DNA of 14,954 nt from an uncultured Blautia sp. (GCA_900765525.1 CAAFRY010000271.1:1-14954), one strand, 5' to 3'. Shown: positions 1-7,030, counted from the stretch's first letter. The notes: generated by a model not told the origin, from the letters alone. A program made the numbers and translations.

Positions 1-91
1 ACTATTTCGGTGAGTCTTTAGACTCCAGCGCCGGAAAAAGACCCTTATAGGGTCAAATCAAGCCACCGGCTAAGCCGGTGGTCTTGACTGT
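1..91 (+). mobile_element. Possible right end of an IS200/IS605-type element (partial)
   Basis: Two perfect hairpins lie close together. GACCC/GGGTC occupies 40-44 and 50-54. CCACCGGC/GCCGGTGG occupies 63-70 and 74-81, with a three-base TAA loop. A GC-rich stem with a TTA/TAA-type loop next to the border is typical of the right ends of IS200/IS605 elements, where the 3' end of tnpB also encodes the omega RNA scaffold. No T-run follows, which argues against a plain terminator. No tnpB sequence is visible; it would lie to the left of the window. The identification rests on hairpin style only. Confidence 0.4.
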
Positions 92-153
92 TTGTCATAC
101 TAAGCGGATGAGATAAACGAAAAGCTAGCAAAGGTAATACTTAAAAAATGTGG

Positions 154-204
154 AGTTCTCCCCTGACTCTAATTATTAAGTCAGGTAAAGAGTAGAGGAG
201 AGCT
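154..204 (+). promoter_or_regulatory. 5' UTR hairpin sequestering the toxin ribosome site
   Basis: AGTTCTCC (154-161) can pair with GGAGAGCT (197-204), with one G-U pair. CCTGACT (162-168) pairs with AGTCAGG (179-185). The stacked stems have an 11-nt bulge at 186-196. The outer stem covers the GAGGAG ribosome site (195-200) of the small peptide at 212. Burying the ribosome site in the primary transcript is a known control of type I toxin mRNAs. No convincing promoter was found; the best candidate is a weak extended -10 near 109-117. Confidence 0.55.
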
Positions 205-211
205 GGTGCAA

Positions 212-307
212 ATGGATACATATGAAGTTTTCAGCCTATTATTTCTAGGCGATTCATCCCCGATTGCGCTGCTTGCCTATATTGATAGGAGAAACAAGCG
301 AAAATAA
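212..307 (+). CDS. Small hydrophobic peptide, putative type I (holin-like) toxin
   Basis: A 31-residue ORF starting MDTYEVFSLLFLG and ending AYIDRRNKRK. It has the layout of the 'putative holin-like toxin' peptides of Firmicutes: a short N-terminus, one membrane segment, then a basic tail starting around Y-I-D. The ribosome site GAGGAG (195-200) lies 11 nt before the ATG. The stop codon runs directly into a perfect two-way terminator stem, and an antisense RNA promoter faces it from the right; both are hallmarks of txpA/RatA-like loci. The membrane segment is interrupted by D14-S-S-P17, which is unusual for the family and could mean a decayed toxin. If active, it would insert into the cytoplasmic membrane. 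Confidence 0.6.
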   Translation: MDTYEVFSLLFLGDSSPIALLAYIDRRNKRK

Positions 308-391
308 ATAAGCCTACCTTGTACTTGGCCGTCGGGTAGGCTTATTTTCTCTCTGAGGCTAACCACTTTGTGGGCGGTCACTCCTTTTTCT
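305..391 (-). ncRNA. Putative antisense RNA antitoxin
   Basis: Predicted from the strong minus-strand promoter at 398-426 and the terminator at 306-347, giving an RNA of about 85 nt. It would pair with the 3' end of the toxin mRNA over the terminator and stop codon. A small hairpin (CCAC/GTGG around an AAA loop, about 363-374) lies in its 5' half. The exact ends are estimates from promoter geometry. Confidence 0.5.
306..347. terminator. Shared bidirectional terminator of toxin mRNA and antisense RNA
   Basis: A perfect 13-bp inverted repeat (306-318 and 335-347) has a 16-base loop. T-rich tracts lie on both sides: TTATTTTC on the plus strand and TTATTTATTTTC on the minus strand. It follows the toxin stop codon directly, so both convergent transcripts would end in the same stem and overlap at their 3' ends. 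Confidence 0.75.
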
Positions 392-397
392 ATTGTC

Positions 398-426
398 AAT
401 ATACCACATCTGCCAGTGGGGCGCAA
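398..426 (-). promoter_or_regulatory. Promoter of the antisense RNA
   Basis: Read on the minus strand: -35 TTGCGC (426-421), a 17-bp spacer, then an extended -10 TGG-TATATT (406-398). The expected start is near 391. It points into the 3' end of the toxin gene, and no ORF follows it. Confidence 0.6.
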
Positions 427-497
427 GCTTTTACTCATCTTTACATTTTATCCTTTATGTTTCCCCAGAGTATGTATTGTTAAATGGGTATTATAAT

Positions 498-530
498 ATT
501 TCAGCATTTTCGGTGTTCTTTCACTGAAAT
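498..530 (-). terminator. Weak hairpin at the end of the PH-like gene
   Basis: ATTTCAG (498-504) and CTGAAAT (524-530) form a 7-bp stem overlapping the stop codon of the minus-strand gene. The following minus-strand sequence is AT-rich (ATTATAAT) but has no proper U-tract. A weak terminator at best. Confidence 0.2.
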
Positions 531-946
531 ACATTCTCTATCATCGCTTCCAGCCTTGCAATCTCCCGATTCTTAAAATATAAATGGAATCCCCGCAGCC
601 TGGCTTCGGGCTTGTCAGGATTACTGCCGTAGTAAGCCCAGTCCGTTAATTCTACGGAAAAATAACCTTTTGAAAAGAGCCTGTCTTTAACTTTCTGGAA
701 GGAAGCAATATCTTTTTCTATATTTACTATCCAATAAATTTCTCCGTTTTTGATAATCATGTTTTGACTGGTTAGAACAAATACAAGGTCTCGGCTTTTG
801 GTAGGCAGACCTAGAAGCTTATCCTGTTCGTCTCCGTACATCTCCATTTTGGCCTGAAAAAGTATTTTTTCATTTTCTGAAAGGGATAGGCCATATCTGT
901 TCTCTTCCTCCGGCTGGGCGGCAATAAAATTTTGATTTGTGTTCAT
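521..946 (-). CDS. Hypothetical protein, possibly a bacterial PH-like fold
   Basis: The 141-residue protein has no signal peptide or membrane segment and is therefore probably cytoplasmic. A charged N-terminus (1-30) is followed by alternating beta-strand-like stretches: LVFVLTSQNMIIKNGEIYWI (54-73), YFSVEL (95-100) and FHLYFKN (120-126). It ends in an amphipathic helix, REIARLEAMIENVF (127-140). A run of strands closed by one C-terminal helix is the pattern of bacterial PH/GRAM-like domains, but there is no diagnostic motif, so this is only a guess at fold. The start is supported by GGAGG (955-959) about 8 nt before the ATG and by an extended -10 promoter at 1001-1009. It appears monocistronic. 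Confidence 0.7.
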   Translation of the reverse strand: MNTNQNFIAAQPEEENRYGLSLSENEKILFQAKMEMYGDEQDKLLGLPTKSRDLVFVLTSQNMIIKNGEIYWIVNIEKDIASFQKVKDRLFSKGYFSVELTDWAYYGSNPDKPEARLRGFHLYFKNREIARLEAMIENVFQ

Positions 947-1000
947 TGAGGATTCCTCCGGTTTCTATGTTTCACTGTATTGTCTATGTAGATTAAAAAT

Positions 1001-1009
1001 ATTATAACA
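1001..1009 (-). promoter_or_regulatory. Extended -10 promoter of the PH-like gene
   Basis: On the minus strand TGT-TATAAT (1009-1001) is a consensus extended -10; no good -35 is seen. The predicted start near 994 leaves a leader of about 48 nt before the ATG at 946. Confidence 0.45.
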
Positions 1010-1189
1010 TAGAGTCGGAAAGATGGTAGATAAAAGCTAGAAGATAGCAGGTGGGTAGAATAGCGTTAAAACATCTGCATTTCTGTAAGGTACTTAAATG
1101 ATGTGTATTGGATATATACAGATTGAATACAATGGGGCAAAAGGTAAATGCAGCCATTCTGACTGTATGAACTCTTGCAAACAGAAGAT

Positions 1190-1350
1190 ATGAAAAGGGG
1201 TTACTGTTCACACAGCAGCCCGACACTTGCCGCCGGGCTGCGTAAGAACATGATTCAGGTGTGAGCAGGCTCCTTTTGCGAAGCAAAACTTTAAATGGGT
1301 CTGCGAATGTTACTGTTTACGAGATACGAGTGAACAGTAATGAAAAGGGG
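1190..1350. mobile_element. MITE-like element with TIRs and target-site duplication
   Basis: The element body at 1201-1340 is 140 bp. It begins TTACTGTTCAC (1201-1211) and ends with the exact reverse complement GTGAACAGTAA (1330-1340). It is flanked by perfect 10-bp direct repeats TGAAAAGGGG (1191-1200 and 1341-1350), as expected for a target-site duplication. Inside are a GC-rich hairpin GCAGCCCG/CGGGCTGC (1215-1222, 1234-1241), a hairpin TTTTGC/GCAAAA (1274-1279, 1283-1288) and a near copy of the terminal repeat, TTACTGTTTAC (1310-1320). There is no coding capacity. It would need a transposase in trans; the family is not identified. Confidence 0.65.
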
Positions 1351-1374
1351 AATAAAATAGTAAATTTTACATCA

Positions 1375-1403
1375 TTAACATTTCAACGAAAATATGTTAC
1401 ATT
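1375..1403 (+). promoter_or_regulatory. Candidate promoter of the alpha/beta hydrolase gene
   Basis: -35 TTAACA (1375-1380), a 17-bp spacer and an extended -10 TGT-TACATT (1396-1403). It lies just right of the MITE-like element, so the insertion sits immediately upstream of this promoter. The predicted start near 1410 leaves a leader of about 90 nt. Confidence 0.4.
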
Positions 1404-1498
1404 ATTGGTAGCACAAAAGGAACTTGTCAGGACTATAACCGGTTTATAGGGAGGCCGGCAGCATTGAGATACAGGGAAAGGGACATAAGACAGACAAC

Positions 1499-2500
1499 AT
1501 GAGGACGAGAAAAAAGAGAGGGAAGCGGCTTTTGGCAATAATTTTGCTTCTTTTAATTTTGGTATACATAGGAGGGGCTAATTTTCTGGTGAATGCGGCT
1601 TTAGTGCCTTCTACCATGGAGAAACTGGAGGCGTTTTCCAGAATCACGGAGGACAGCATGGAAGCCCTGGTCCATACAGATGATATTGAGCAGCAGAACC
1701 AGAAAGCATGGGATGAAACCAGAGAATGGGCTCAAAGCGCTCATGGGCAGAAGCTGACCAGAGAGACAGAAGATGGTTACCAGTTGGTGGCTCAGGAAGT
1801 GTTTGTTCCGGAGGGAAAGGAAGAAAGCCATAGGTGGGTGCTGCTTCTTCATGGCTATACGGGCTGGAAGGAGGCTATGTATCCTTTTGCCAAATGGTAC
1901 AATGAGAAAGGCTGGCATGTAATTGCACCGGATATGCGCTGCCAGGGGGAGAGCCAAGGGGACTTCATTGGAATGGGCTGGACAGACAGGAAGGATAATC
2001 TGCTGTGGCTGGACTACATAGTAGAGCAGGACCCGGAAGCACAGATAGTGATTCATGGCCAGTCCATGGGAGCAGCCTGTGCCTTGATGATGACAGGAGA
2101 CGGAGAACTGCCGGACAGTGTGAAGGCGGTGGTTTCTGACTGCGCTTATACTGACGCTTATTCTATGTTTCAGGAAAAGATGAAAGAGTGGTTTCACCTT
2201 CCGACTTTTCCCCTTTTGGATACGGCAAACCTCATGCTCCAGCTTCGGGGTGGGTATGATTTAAAGGATGCTTCGGCTTTAGAAGCAGTGAAGAAAAGCC
2301 AGACGCCTACCTTGTTTATCCACGGCGACCAGGATGAAATGATTTCCGTGAATATGAGCAGACAGTTGTATGAAGCGGCTTCCTGTCCTAAAGAGCTGCT
2401 TATTGTGGAAGGCGCAGGGCACGCCCAGTGCCAGGATAAGAATCCACAGGATTATTACGGCGCAGTGGAAGAACTTTTAGAAAACTATGTACATGGTTAA
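1499..2500 (+). CDS. Membrane-anchored alpha/beta hydrolase (serine esterase-like)
   Basis: The 333-residue protein has a basic N-terminus (MRTRKKRGKR) followed by one hydrophobic helix (about 11-32), which suggests a membrane anchor with the catalytic domain outside. The hydrolase fold shows HGYTG (118-122) for the oxyanion hole, nucleophile elbow G-Q-S189-M-G (187-191), acid D279 in GDQDE and H308 in GAGH. This is a full Ser-Asp-His triad of the family annotated as alpha/beta hydrolase or serine aminopeptidase S33-like. The substrate is unknown. The ATG has only a weak, distant ribosome site. A strong AGGGAGG (1448-1454) instead lies before an in-frame ATT (1463) and an out-of-frame TTG leader ORF (1464-1502) whose TGA overlaps the ATG. 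The true start is therefore uncertain by about 12 codons. Confidence 0.85.
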   Translation: MRTRKKRGKRLLAIILLLLILVYIGGANFLVNAALVPSTMEKLEAFSRITEDSMEALVHTDDIEQQNQKAWDETREWAQSAHGQKLTRETEDGYQLVAQEVFVPEGKEESHRWVLLLHGYTGWKEAMYPFAKWYNEKGWHVIAPDMRCQGESQGDFIGMGWTDRKDNLLWLDYIVEQDPEAQIVIHGQSMGAACALMMTGDGELPDSVKAVVSDCAYTDAYSMFQEKMKEWFHLPTFPLLDTANLMLQLRGGYDLKDASALEAVKKSQTPTLFIHGDQDEMISVNMSRQLYEAASCPKELLIVEGAGHAQCQDKNPQDYYGAVEELLENYVHG

Positions 2501-2548
2501 GATATAAAAGTAAGGTATAACTGAGAATCATGGGAGGAGGGGAGTTTT

Positions 2549-3841
2549 ATGGCTGACAAAATATCCATAGGTTATCAGGAATTTGACGAGGTTATCCTTA
2601 ACAGGCTATTTTATATTGACAAAACAGAATTTATAAAAAAATGGTGGGAAAGCGGAGACAAAGTTACGCTGATTACCAGACCCAGGCGTTTTGGGAAAAC
2701 ATTGATGATGAGTACAGTAGAAAACTTTTTTTCTGCTGAGCGGGGGAAGAATCAGAAACTATTTGAGAAACTAAAGATTTGGAAAGAAAAAGAGTATCGG
2801 GAATTACAGGGAACAATTCCGGTAATCAGTCTGACTTTTGCTAATGTAAAAGAGACGGATTTTCAGATGACAAAGCAGCGTATGGGGCAGATTCTTACGG
2901 ATTTATATAATAAGCACAATTATCTCTTAAAAACAGATTTATTGACAGATGAAGAAAAAAAGTATTTTCAGAGTGTGACTATGAACATGGACGCCACAGT
3001 TGCAACCATGGCTGTTCATAAAATGTCAGATTTTCTCAGCAGATATTATCATAAAAAAGTGGTGGTATTGATTGATGAATATGACACCCCTATGCAGGAG
3101 GCATATGTAAACGGATATTGGGATGAACTGGTTCCCTATATGCGAAGTATGCTTAATGCAACCTTTAAGACAAATCCATATCTGGAACGGGGACTTCTGA
3201 CAGGAATTACCAGAATCAGTAAGGAATCCATTTTTTCTGATTTGAATAACCTGAAAGTCATTACAACAACGTCAGATGAATATGCAGATTCCTTTGGCTT
3301 TACAGAAAAGGAAGTGTTCGATGCTTTGGACACTTATGGGCTGTCTGAGAAAAAAACAGAGATAAAAAGCTGGTACGATGGATTTGTTTTCGGAAACCGA
3401 AGGGACATTTACAATCCTTGGTCTATATTAAATTTTCTGGATACTAAAAAGCTGTCTTTATACTGGGCTAACACAAGTTCCAACAGCCTGGTGGGAAAGC
3501 TGATACGAGAAGGAAGTAAAGATACGAAACAGAAGTTTGAGCAGTTGTTATCCGGAGGAGAGATAGAAGTAGATATTGACGAACAGGTTGTTTATAACCA
3601 GTTATCTGTGAAAGAAAGTGCTATTTGGAGTTTGCTGCTGGCCAGCGGCTATCTAAAAGCAGTAAAAATACAATTTATGGAAAGAACCGGGCGGACCTGC
3701 TATCATCTGATGCTGACAAATAAAGAAGTTCGTTTTATGTTCGACTCCATGATACATGACTGGTTTTCGGATTATGACAGCGGATATAATGACTTTATCA
3801 AAGCTATGCTGGAAGATGATATAAAGGCTATGAATAACTAA
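2549..3841 (+). CDS. AAA-ATPase-like protein, truncated before its nuclease domain
   Basis: The 430-residue protein belongs to the family usually annotated 'AAA family ATPase / PD-(D/E)XK nuclease'. The signature start IGYQEFDEVI..FYIDKT leads to a Walker A-like TRPRRFGKT (43-51), Walker B-like VVVLIDEYDTP (171-181) and the conserved LLTGITRISKESIFSDLNN (216-234). Family members usually exceed 500 residues and end with a PD-(D/E)XK domain. Here the protein stops at DFIKAMLEDDIKAMNN, the linker just before that domain, and the next 96 bases encode nothing resembling it in any frame. It probably lacks nuclease activity and may be a decaying copy, although the ATPase part is intact. The ribosome site GGAGGAGGGG is strong. 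Biological role unknown; cytoplasmic. Confidence 0.8.
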   Translation: MADKISIGYQEFDEVILNRLFYIDKTEFIKKWWESGDKVTLITRPRRFGKTLMMSTVENFFSAERGKNQKLFEKLKIWKEKEYRELQGTIPVISLTFANVKETDFQMTKQRMGQILTDLYNKHNYLLKTDLLTDEEKKYFQSVTMNMDATVATMAVHKMSDFLSRYYHKKVVVLIDEYDTPMQEAYVNGYWDELVPYMRSMLNATFKTNPYLERGLLTGITRISKESIFSDLNNLKVITTTSDEYADSFGFTEKEVFDALDTYGLSEKKTEIKSWYDGFVFGNRRDIYNPWSILNFLDTKKLSLYWANTSSNSLVGKLIREGSKDTKQKFEQLLSGGEIEVDIDEQVVYNQLSVKESAIWSLLLASGYLKAVKIQFMERTGRTCYHLMLTNKEVRFMFDSMIHDWFSDYDSGYNDFIKAMLEDDIKAMNN

Positions 3842-3857
3842 TACAAAAGGCATCAAA

Positions 3858-3896
3858 CCGGATAGAATCCGGAAATACGGATTTGCATTTTCCGGA
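3858..3896 (+). repeat. Two mutually exclusive hairpins between the ATPase and lipoprotein genes
   Basis: CCGGAT/ATCCGG (3858-3863, 3867-3872) and TCCGGAAA/TTTCCGGA (3868-3875, 3889-3896) share bases, so only one can form at a time. No U-tract follows. It sits where the nuclease half of the upstream gene is missing and may be a deletion scar or a small leader element. Confidence 0.3.
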
Positions 3897-3937
3897 AAGC
3901 AGGTGTTGATTGGAAAGTAAGAAAAGGAAAGGGAAAG

Positions 3938-5074
3938 ATGAAAAGAAAATTATTGTTGTTTACTTGTCTTATGGTGCTGTCATTTACAGGCTGTAATGAT
4001 TCAGACAAGAATAATCAAGAAATGGAAGATACTAAACCTATAGAGAAAGAGGATGTGGATGATTCTGAAACTGCCCAGGTCACAACAGATACAGAGCAAA
4101 CCATAGAAGTATCTGATTATTTCCAAGAACCAAGCAAAATAATTGAACTGCTTGACATGGAAAAAGCAGAACCATGGCAATTTCCGGAGGGGGATTCTTA
4201 TGCAAAAGACGGTTTTAAACTTGAATTGTATGACAATCTTTTCTCATTCAAAAATGAAGCTGCTGATTCTATAACATTGTATGGAATTAAAGTGGGAGAT
4301 ACCATTGAAGATGCTGTAAAAACAGCAGAAGATAGCGGCTGGAAAAGTTACTATACTAATGATGATGAATACACTTTCCTGTCTTTGATAGACAATAAAC
4401 CTTATCTTCTGTCTCTGGGATATTCCGGAGACGGGACAGTGGCTTTCTGGTATGTAAATAACTGGCCTCAGGGGGACGGTATAGATGAGGTGTTGAATGG
4501 AGAACAGAGTATAGAAGACGCCTCTTCTCAATCATGGAAACAGTTATACATTGATTATATAAATGGTCATAATCAATTTTTATCAAGTAAGTTAATCAAT
4601 ATCAATGGTGACGATATACCGGAATTATATATAGATTACGGGGTTACAGCCTACGGAAGTGTGATTTGCAGCTATGCTGACGGAAGGTTGATAGAACAGT
4701 ATTTATATGTGGCCGGACTGTCGTATATAGAAGGAGAAAATTTGTTCCGTGACACCGGGGGCCATATGGATGTTTATTATGATAAGATATATACCATACA
4801 GGACGGTCAGTTTGTCCTGCTATACAGCGGTAATTACGGGGCAGAGAATAATGCGGACAGACAGTTGGACGAATCCGGAAGGCTAATCTATAACTACTAT
4901 TGGAACGGGAGTCAGGTATCTTCTGAGGAAGAATATATGAATCTGTTGAATCAGGTATATAACACGGACATGGCTGTTTCGCCTTATGACGGTGCAGAGT
5001 ATAGCGACGGAAGGTATATAGGAAACGGATTGTGCAATTATGATGAGATTATAGAAGCCATAAATAATTATTGA
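3938..5074 (+). CDS. Uncharacterised surface lipoprotein
   Basis: The 378-residue protein starts MKRKLLLFTCLMVLSFTGC, a lipoprotein signal peptide with lipobox F-T-G-C19. An acidic, Thr/Glu-rich linker (20-60) follows, typical of Gram-positive lipoproteins. Two regions can be seen. One is about 65-185 and contains ITLYGIKVGDTIEDAV. The second, about 200-378, has ININGDDIPELYIDYG, a calcium-loop-like D/N pattern common in clostridial surface proteins of unknown function. No catalytic motif is recognised. The ribosome site AAGGAAAGGG precedes the ATG. The gene lies 96 bp after the truncated ATPase with no clear terminator between them, so they may be cotranscribed. A strong terminator follows at 5170-5221. 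Confidence 0.8.
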   Translation: MKRKLLLFTCLMVLSFTGCNDSDKNNQEMEDTKPIEKEDVDDSETAQVTTDTEQTIEVSDYFQEPSKIIELLDMEKAEPWQFPEGDSYAKDGFKLELYDNLFSFKNEAADSITLYGIKVGDTIEDAVKTAEDSGWKSYYTNDDEYTFLSLIDNKPYLLSLGYSGDGTVAFWYVNNWPQGDGIDEVLNGEQSIEDASSQSWKQLYIDYINGHNQFLSSKLININGDDIPELYIDYGVTAYGSVICSYADGRLIEQYLYVAGLSYIEGENLFRDTGGHMDVYYDKIYTIQDGQFVLLYSGNYGAENNADRQLDESGRLIYNYYWNGSQVSSEEEYMNLLNQVYNTDMAVSPYDGAEYSDGRYIGNGLCNYDEIIEAINNY

Positions 5075-5169
5075 TATTCTGTTATGTCGGTGTATAGATA
5101 CCCTATCCGGACAAGGGTGAAAAATACAAGGTACAAGAAAGGTACCGCAGGGAAAGCGATAGTTCTAAA

Positions 5170-5221
5170 CAGGGGGGAGGTACAGCTCGGTTGAGTTACA
5201 CCTTCCCCCTGAAACTTTTTG
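5170..5221 (+). terminator. Terminator after the lipoprotein gene
   Basis: CAGGGGGGAGGT (5170-5181) pairs with ACCTTCCCCCTG (5200-5211), a 12-bp GC-rich stem with one G-U pair and an 18-base loop. AAACTTTTTG follows. Confidence 0.65.
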
Positions 5222-5290
5222 TTCTAAAAGAAATGAAAATACCGTCGTATATGAGGCTCTGAATTTATTCCTGTGAGCAACGAGCCAAGC

Positions 5291-5308
5291 GGACATGCTT
5301 GCATGTCC
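5291..5308. repeat. Perfect palindromic hairpin near the 3' end of the minus-strand GH43 gene
   Basis: GGACATGC/GCATGTCC with two central bases forms a 7-bp stem with a CTTG tetraloop. Outer CAA/TTG bases extend the stem. It lies 17 bp beyond the GH43 stop codon. It has no U-tract on either strand, so it is more likely a 3' stability element or interspersed repeat than a terminator. Confidence 0.35.
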
Positions 5309-5324
5309 ATTTGACTATATACCT

Positions 5325-7025
5325 CTATTCTACAACAATCTCACAGCTGACTTCCAGCAATTTTTCATCGTTCACAATACCCTGAGCCGGTACAGAGAAG
5401 TTGGGCATACCGTCAGGGTTCCAGTAGATTTTGCCTACAGAAGCGTTTCTTCCGGCGTCATACAGAGGCTGATAATCTGCTTCTACCAAATACCGCTCCT
5501 CCTGGCGTCCGTGATAGATAATCAAATCCTCGGAATCATCGTCGGATTTAGTGAAGCTGTTGTGGCCCAGTCCGAACTGTCCTGTGGCCCGGCTGCTTTG
5601 GAATACTGGATAAGGCAGCTTGGTCCAGGAAGAGGAGAGAAGAAGGTCCGCATCTTCCTCAGCATACAAAAGTCCCACGCAGTACATGGCATCTGTCCCG
5701 CTGGCAGAGAAGGTGATGAAGATTTTGCCGTCATGCTTAATGACGCCCGGGCCCTCGTCTACCGGGAAGCCGTGAAGCTCCCAGTTGTATTCCGGATGGG
5801 TCAGCCGGACTGCCGGTGTGCATAGAGTCCACGGATTAGACAGCTGGGCAATAAAAATGTCGGAAATATTGTTAGTCTTCTGAGCCCACAGAATATAATC
5901 CTTTCCGTTGTGATTGAAATAGGTATGGTCCAGAGAAAAATCGGTGAAAGCAATATCATCCGGTATGGAAGATACCAGAGGGCCTTTCTCTGTCCAAGTG
6001 CCGGAAAGCGGGTCTGCATCCAGACATTCCAGGCAGTGGGGCCGGATTCTCCAGGAGGACTCGTCGGAAATAGTGGTAGTATAGTAAATATACCAGCCTC
6101 CGTGAATGTAATGAAGCTCCGGGGCCCAGATGTGGGGGCTCATGGTTCCGCCGCAGATGGGCTTTCTCTCGTATACGATTTTTTCCTCGTAAGAACCGGA
6201 GTTATCCCCCAGACCGTCCAGAGTATCTGCCCGTCTCAGGATAATATAGAGGTACTGGTACTTGCCGTCCAGATTGTGTTCCATATCTGTGTAGGAGGCG
6301 GTGAAATAATACTTTCCGTCTGTATGTTTATAAATATAAGGGTCTGCTCTGTGGTAGATAAAAGGCTTTTTATACAGGGTCTGCTGCAACTTTCCGTATA
6401 CCCTGTAGGTACCGGTCTTTGAAAAATCCTGAGATGAAAAGTCTTCCCATTCTACAGGAAGTTCCTGTATAGAGCCGTTGGAATATTCTGTCTCAAGCTT
6501 GTGAGGCAGGGTGACATTTTCTCCTTGACCCACATGTACTACAGGAGTTTCAACTTTTGTCAAAAGTACAGGCTCCGGCCTTCCGTATACAGGGAAAAGG
6601 CTTTCTAACAGAGAGAGGGGAACCTGCAGGCGATTCTCTTCATCAGGAGAGCTTTCTATATCCCAGTATTCAGACACTACAATAGAAGAGCTGGTATATC
6701 CGGCTCCTGTATAATGAATAAAATCTGAAGTTTCTGCAAAATACATATGGGAAGGCTCTTTGGAATCCAGAGCTGTCACCAGATACCCTCTGCCCTTCAG
6801 ATTATGCAGAGCGGGCTTTGTCAGTTGTTTAGAACCGTAATCAGGAAACCAGACTCCGTTATTTCCGTTAAGAGCATACCAGTCAGTACCGTTGTAACTG
6901 TATTCCAGGTGAAGACTGTCGGATTCCGGATTGTCCCAATCTTTTGTGTAAGGCCTGAGATAGGCCCAGGTCTGCCCTTTTGGGCATAAAGAATCATCCC
7001 AAGGGAGTTCATGCATTTGTTTCAT
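5325..7025 (-). CDS. Cytoplasmic GH43 glycosidase, probable alpha-L-arabinofuranosidase
   Basis: The 566-residue protein has no signal peptide and so acts inside the cell. Residues 1-150 resemble propeller blades without catalytic residues (YSYNGTDWYALNGNNGVW at 42-59). Residues 155-215 look like a bacterial Ig-like (Big_4-type) domain (LETEYSNGSIQELPVEW, 177-193). Residues 222-545 are the GH43 five-bladed propeller, with general base D228 in RADPYIY, D366 in SLDHTYF and general acid E424 in DEGPG. The sequence GHNSFTKS (487-494) and a nearby YHGR are typical of GH43 arabinofuranosidases. It likely trims imported arabino-oligosaccharides to arabinose; xylosidase activity cannot be excluded. 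The start at 7025 is chosen because AAAGGAG lies 5 nt upstream; a longer frame to 7106 runs through the promoter. It is divergent from the LacI-type gene. Confidence 0.85.
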   Translation of the reverse strand: MKQMHELPWDDSLCPKGQTWAYLRPYTKDWDNPESDSLHLEYSYNGTDWYALNGNNGVWFPDYGSKQLTKPALHNLKGRGYLVTALDSKEPSHMYFAETSDFIHYTGAGYTSSSIVVSEYWDIESSPDEENRLQVPLSLLESLFPVYGRPEPVLLTKVETPVVHVGQGENVTLPHKLETEYSNGSIQELPVEWEDFSSQDFSKTGTYRVYGKLQQTLYKKPFIYHRADPYIYKHTDGKYYFTASYTDMEHNLDGKYQYLYIILRRADTLDGLGDNSGSYEEKIVYERKPICGGTMSPHIWAPELHYIHGGWYIYYTTTISDESSWRIRPHCLECLDADPLSGTWTEKGPLVSSIPDDIAFTDFSLDHTYFNHNGKDYILWAQKTNNISDIFIAQLSNPWTLCTPAVRLTHPEYNWELHGFPVDEGPGVIKHDGKIFITFSASGTDAMYCVGLLYAEEDADLLLSSSWTKLPYPVFQSSRATGQFGLGHNSFTKSDDDSEDLIIYHGRQEERYLVEADYQPLYDAGRNASVGKIYWNPDGMPNFSVPAQGIVNDEKLLEVSCEIVVE

Positions 7026-7030
7026 AAAAG

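Noticed and set aside
1002..1286. 94-residue minus-strand ORF
   Set aside because: It runs through half of the MITE-like element, has no ribosome site, shows Cys/His/Leu-rich composition typical of antisense frames, and covers the promoter of the PH-like gene.
1261..1449. 62-residue plus-strand ORF
   Set aside because: It begins inside the MITE-like element with no ribosome site, and spans the predicted promoter of the hydrolase; no family resemblance.
5291..5308. Terminator of the minus-strand GH43 gene
   Set aside because: The stem is perfect, but the minus-strand sequence after it (GCTTGGCTCG) has no U-tract.
5295..5825. 176-residue ORF opposite the cytoplasmic GH43 gene
   Set aside because: It is a shadow of a GH43 frame that has clear catalytic motifs; no ribosome site and no recognisable protein.
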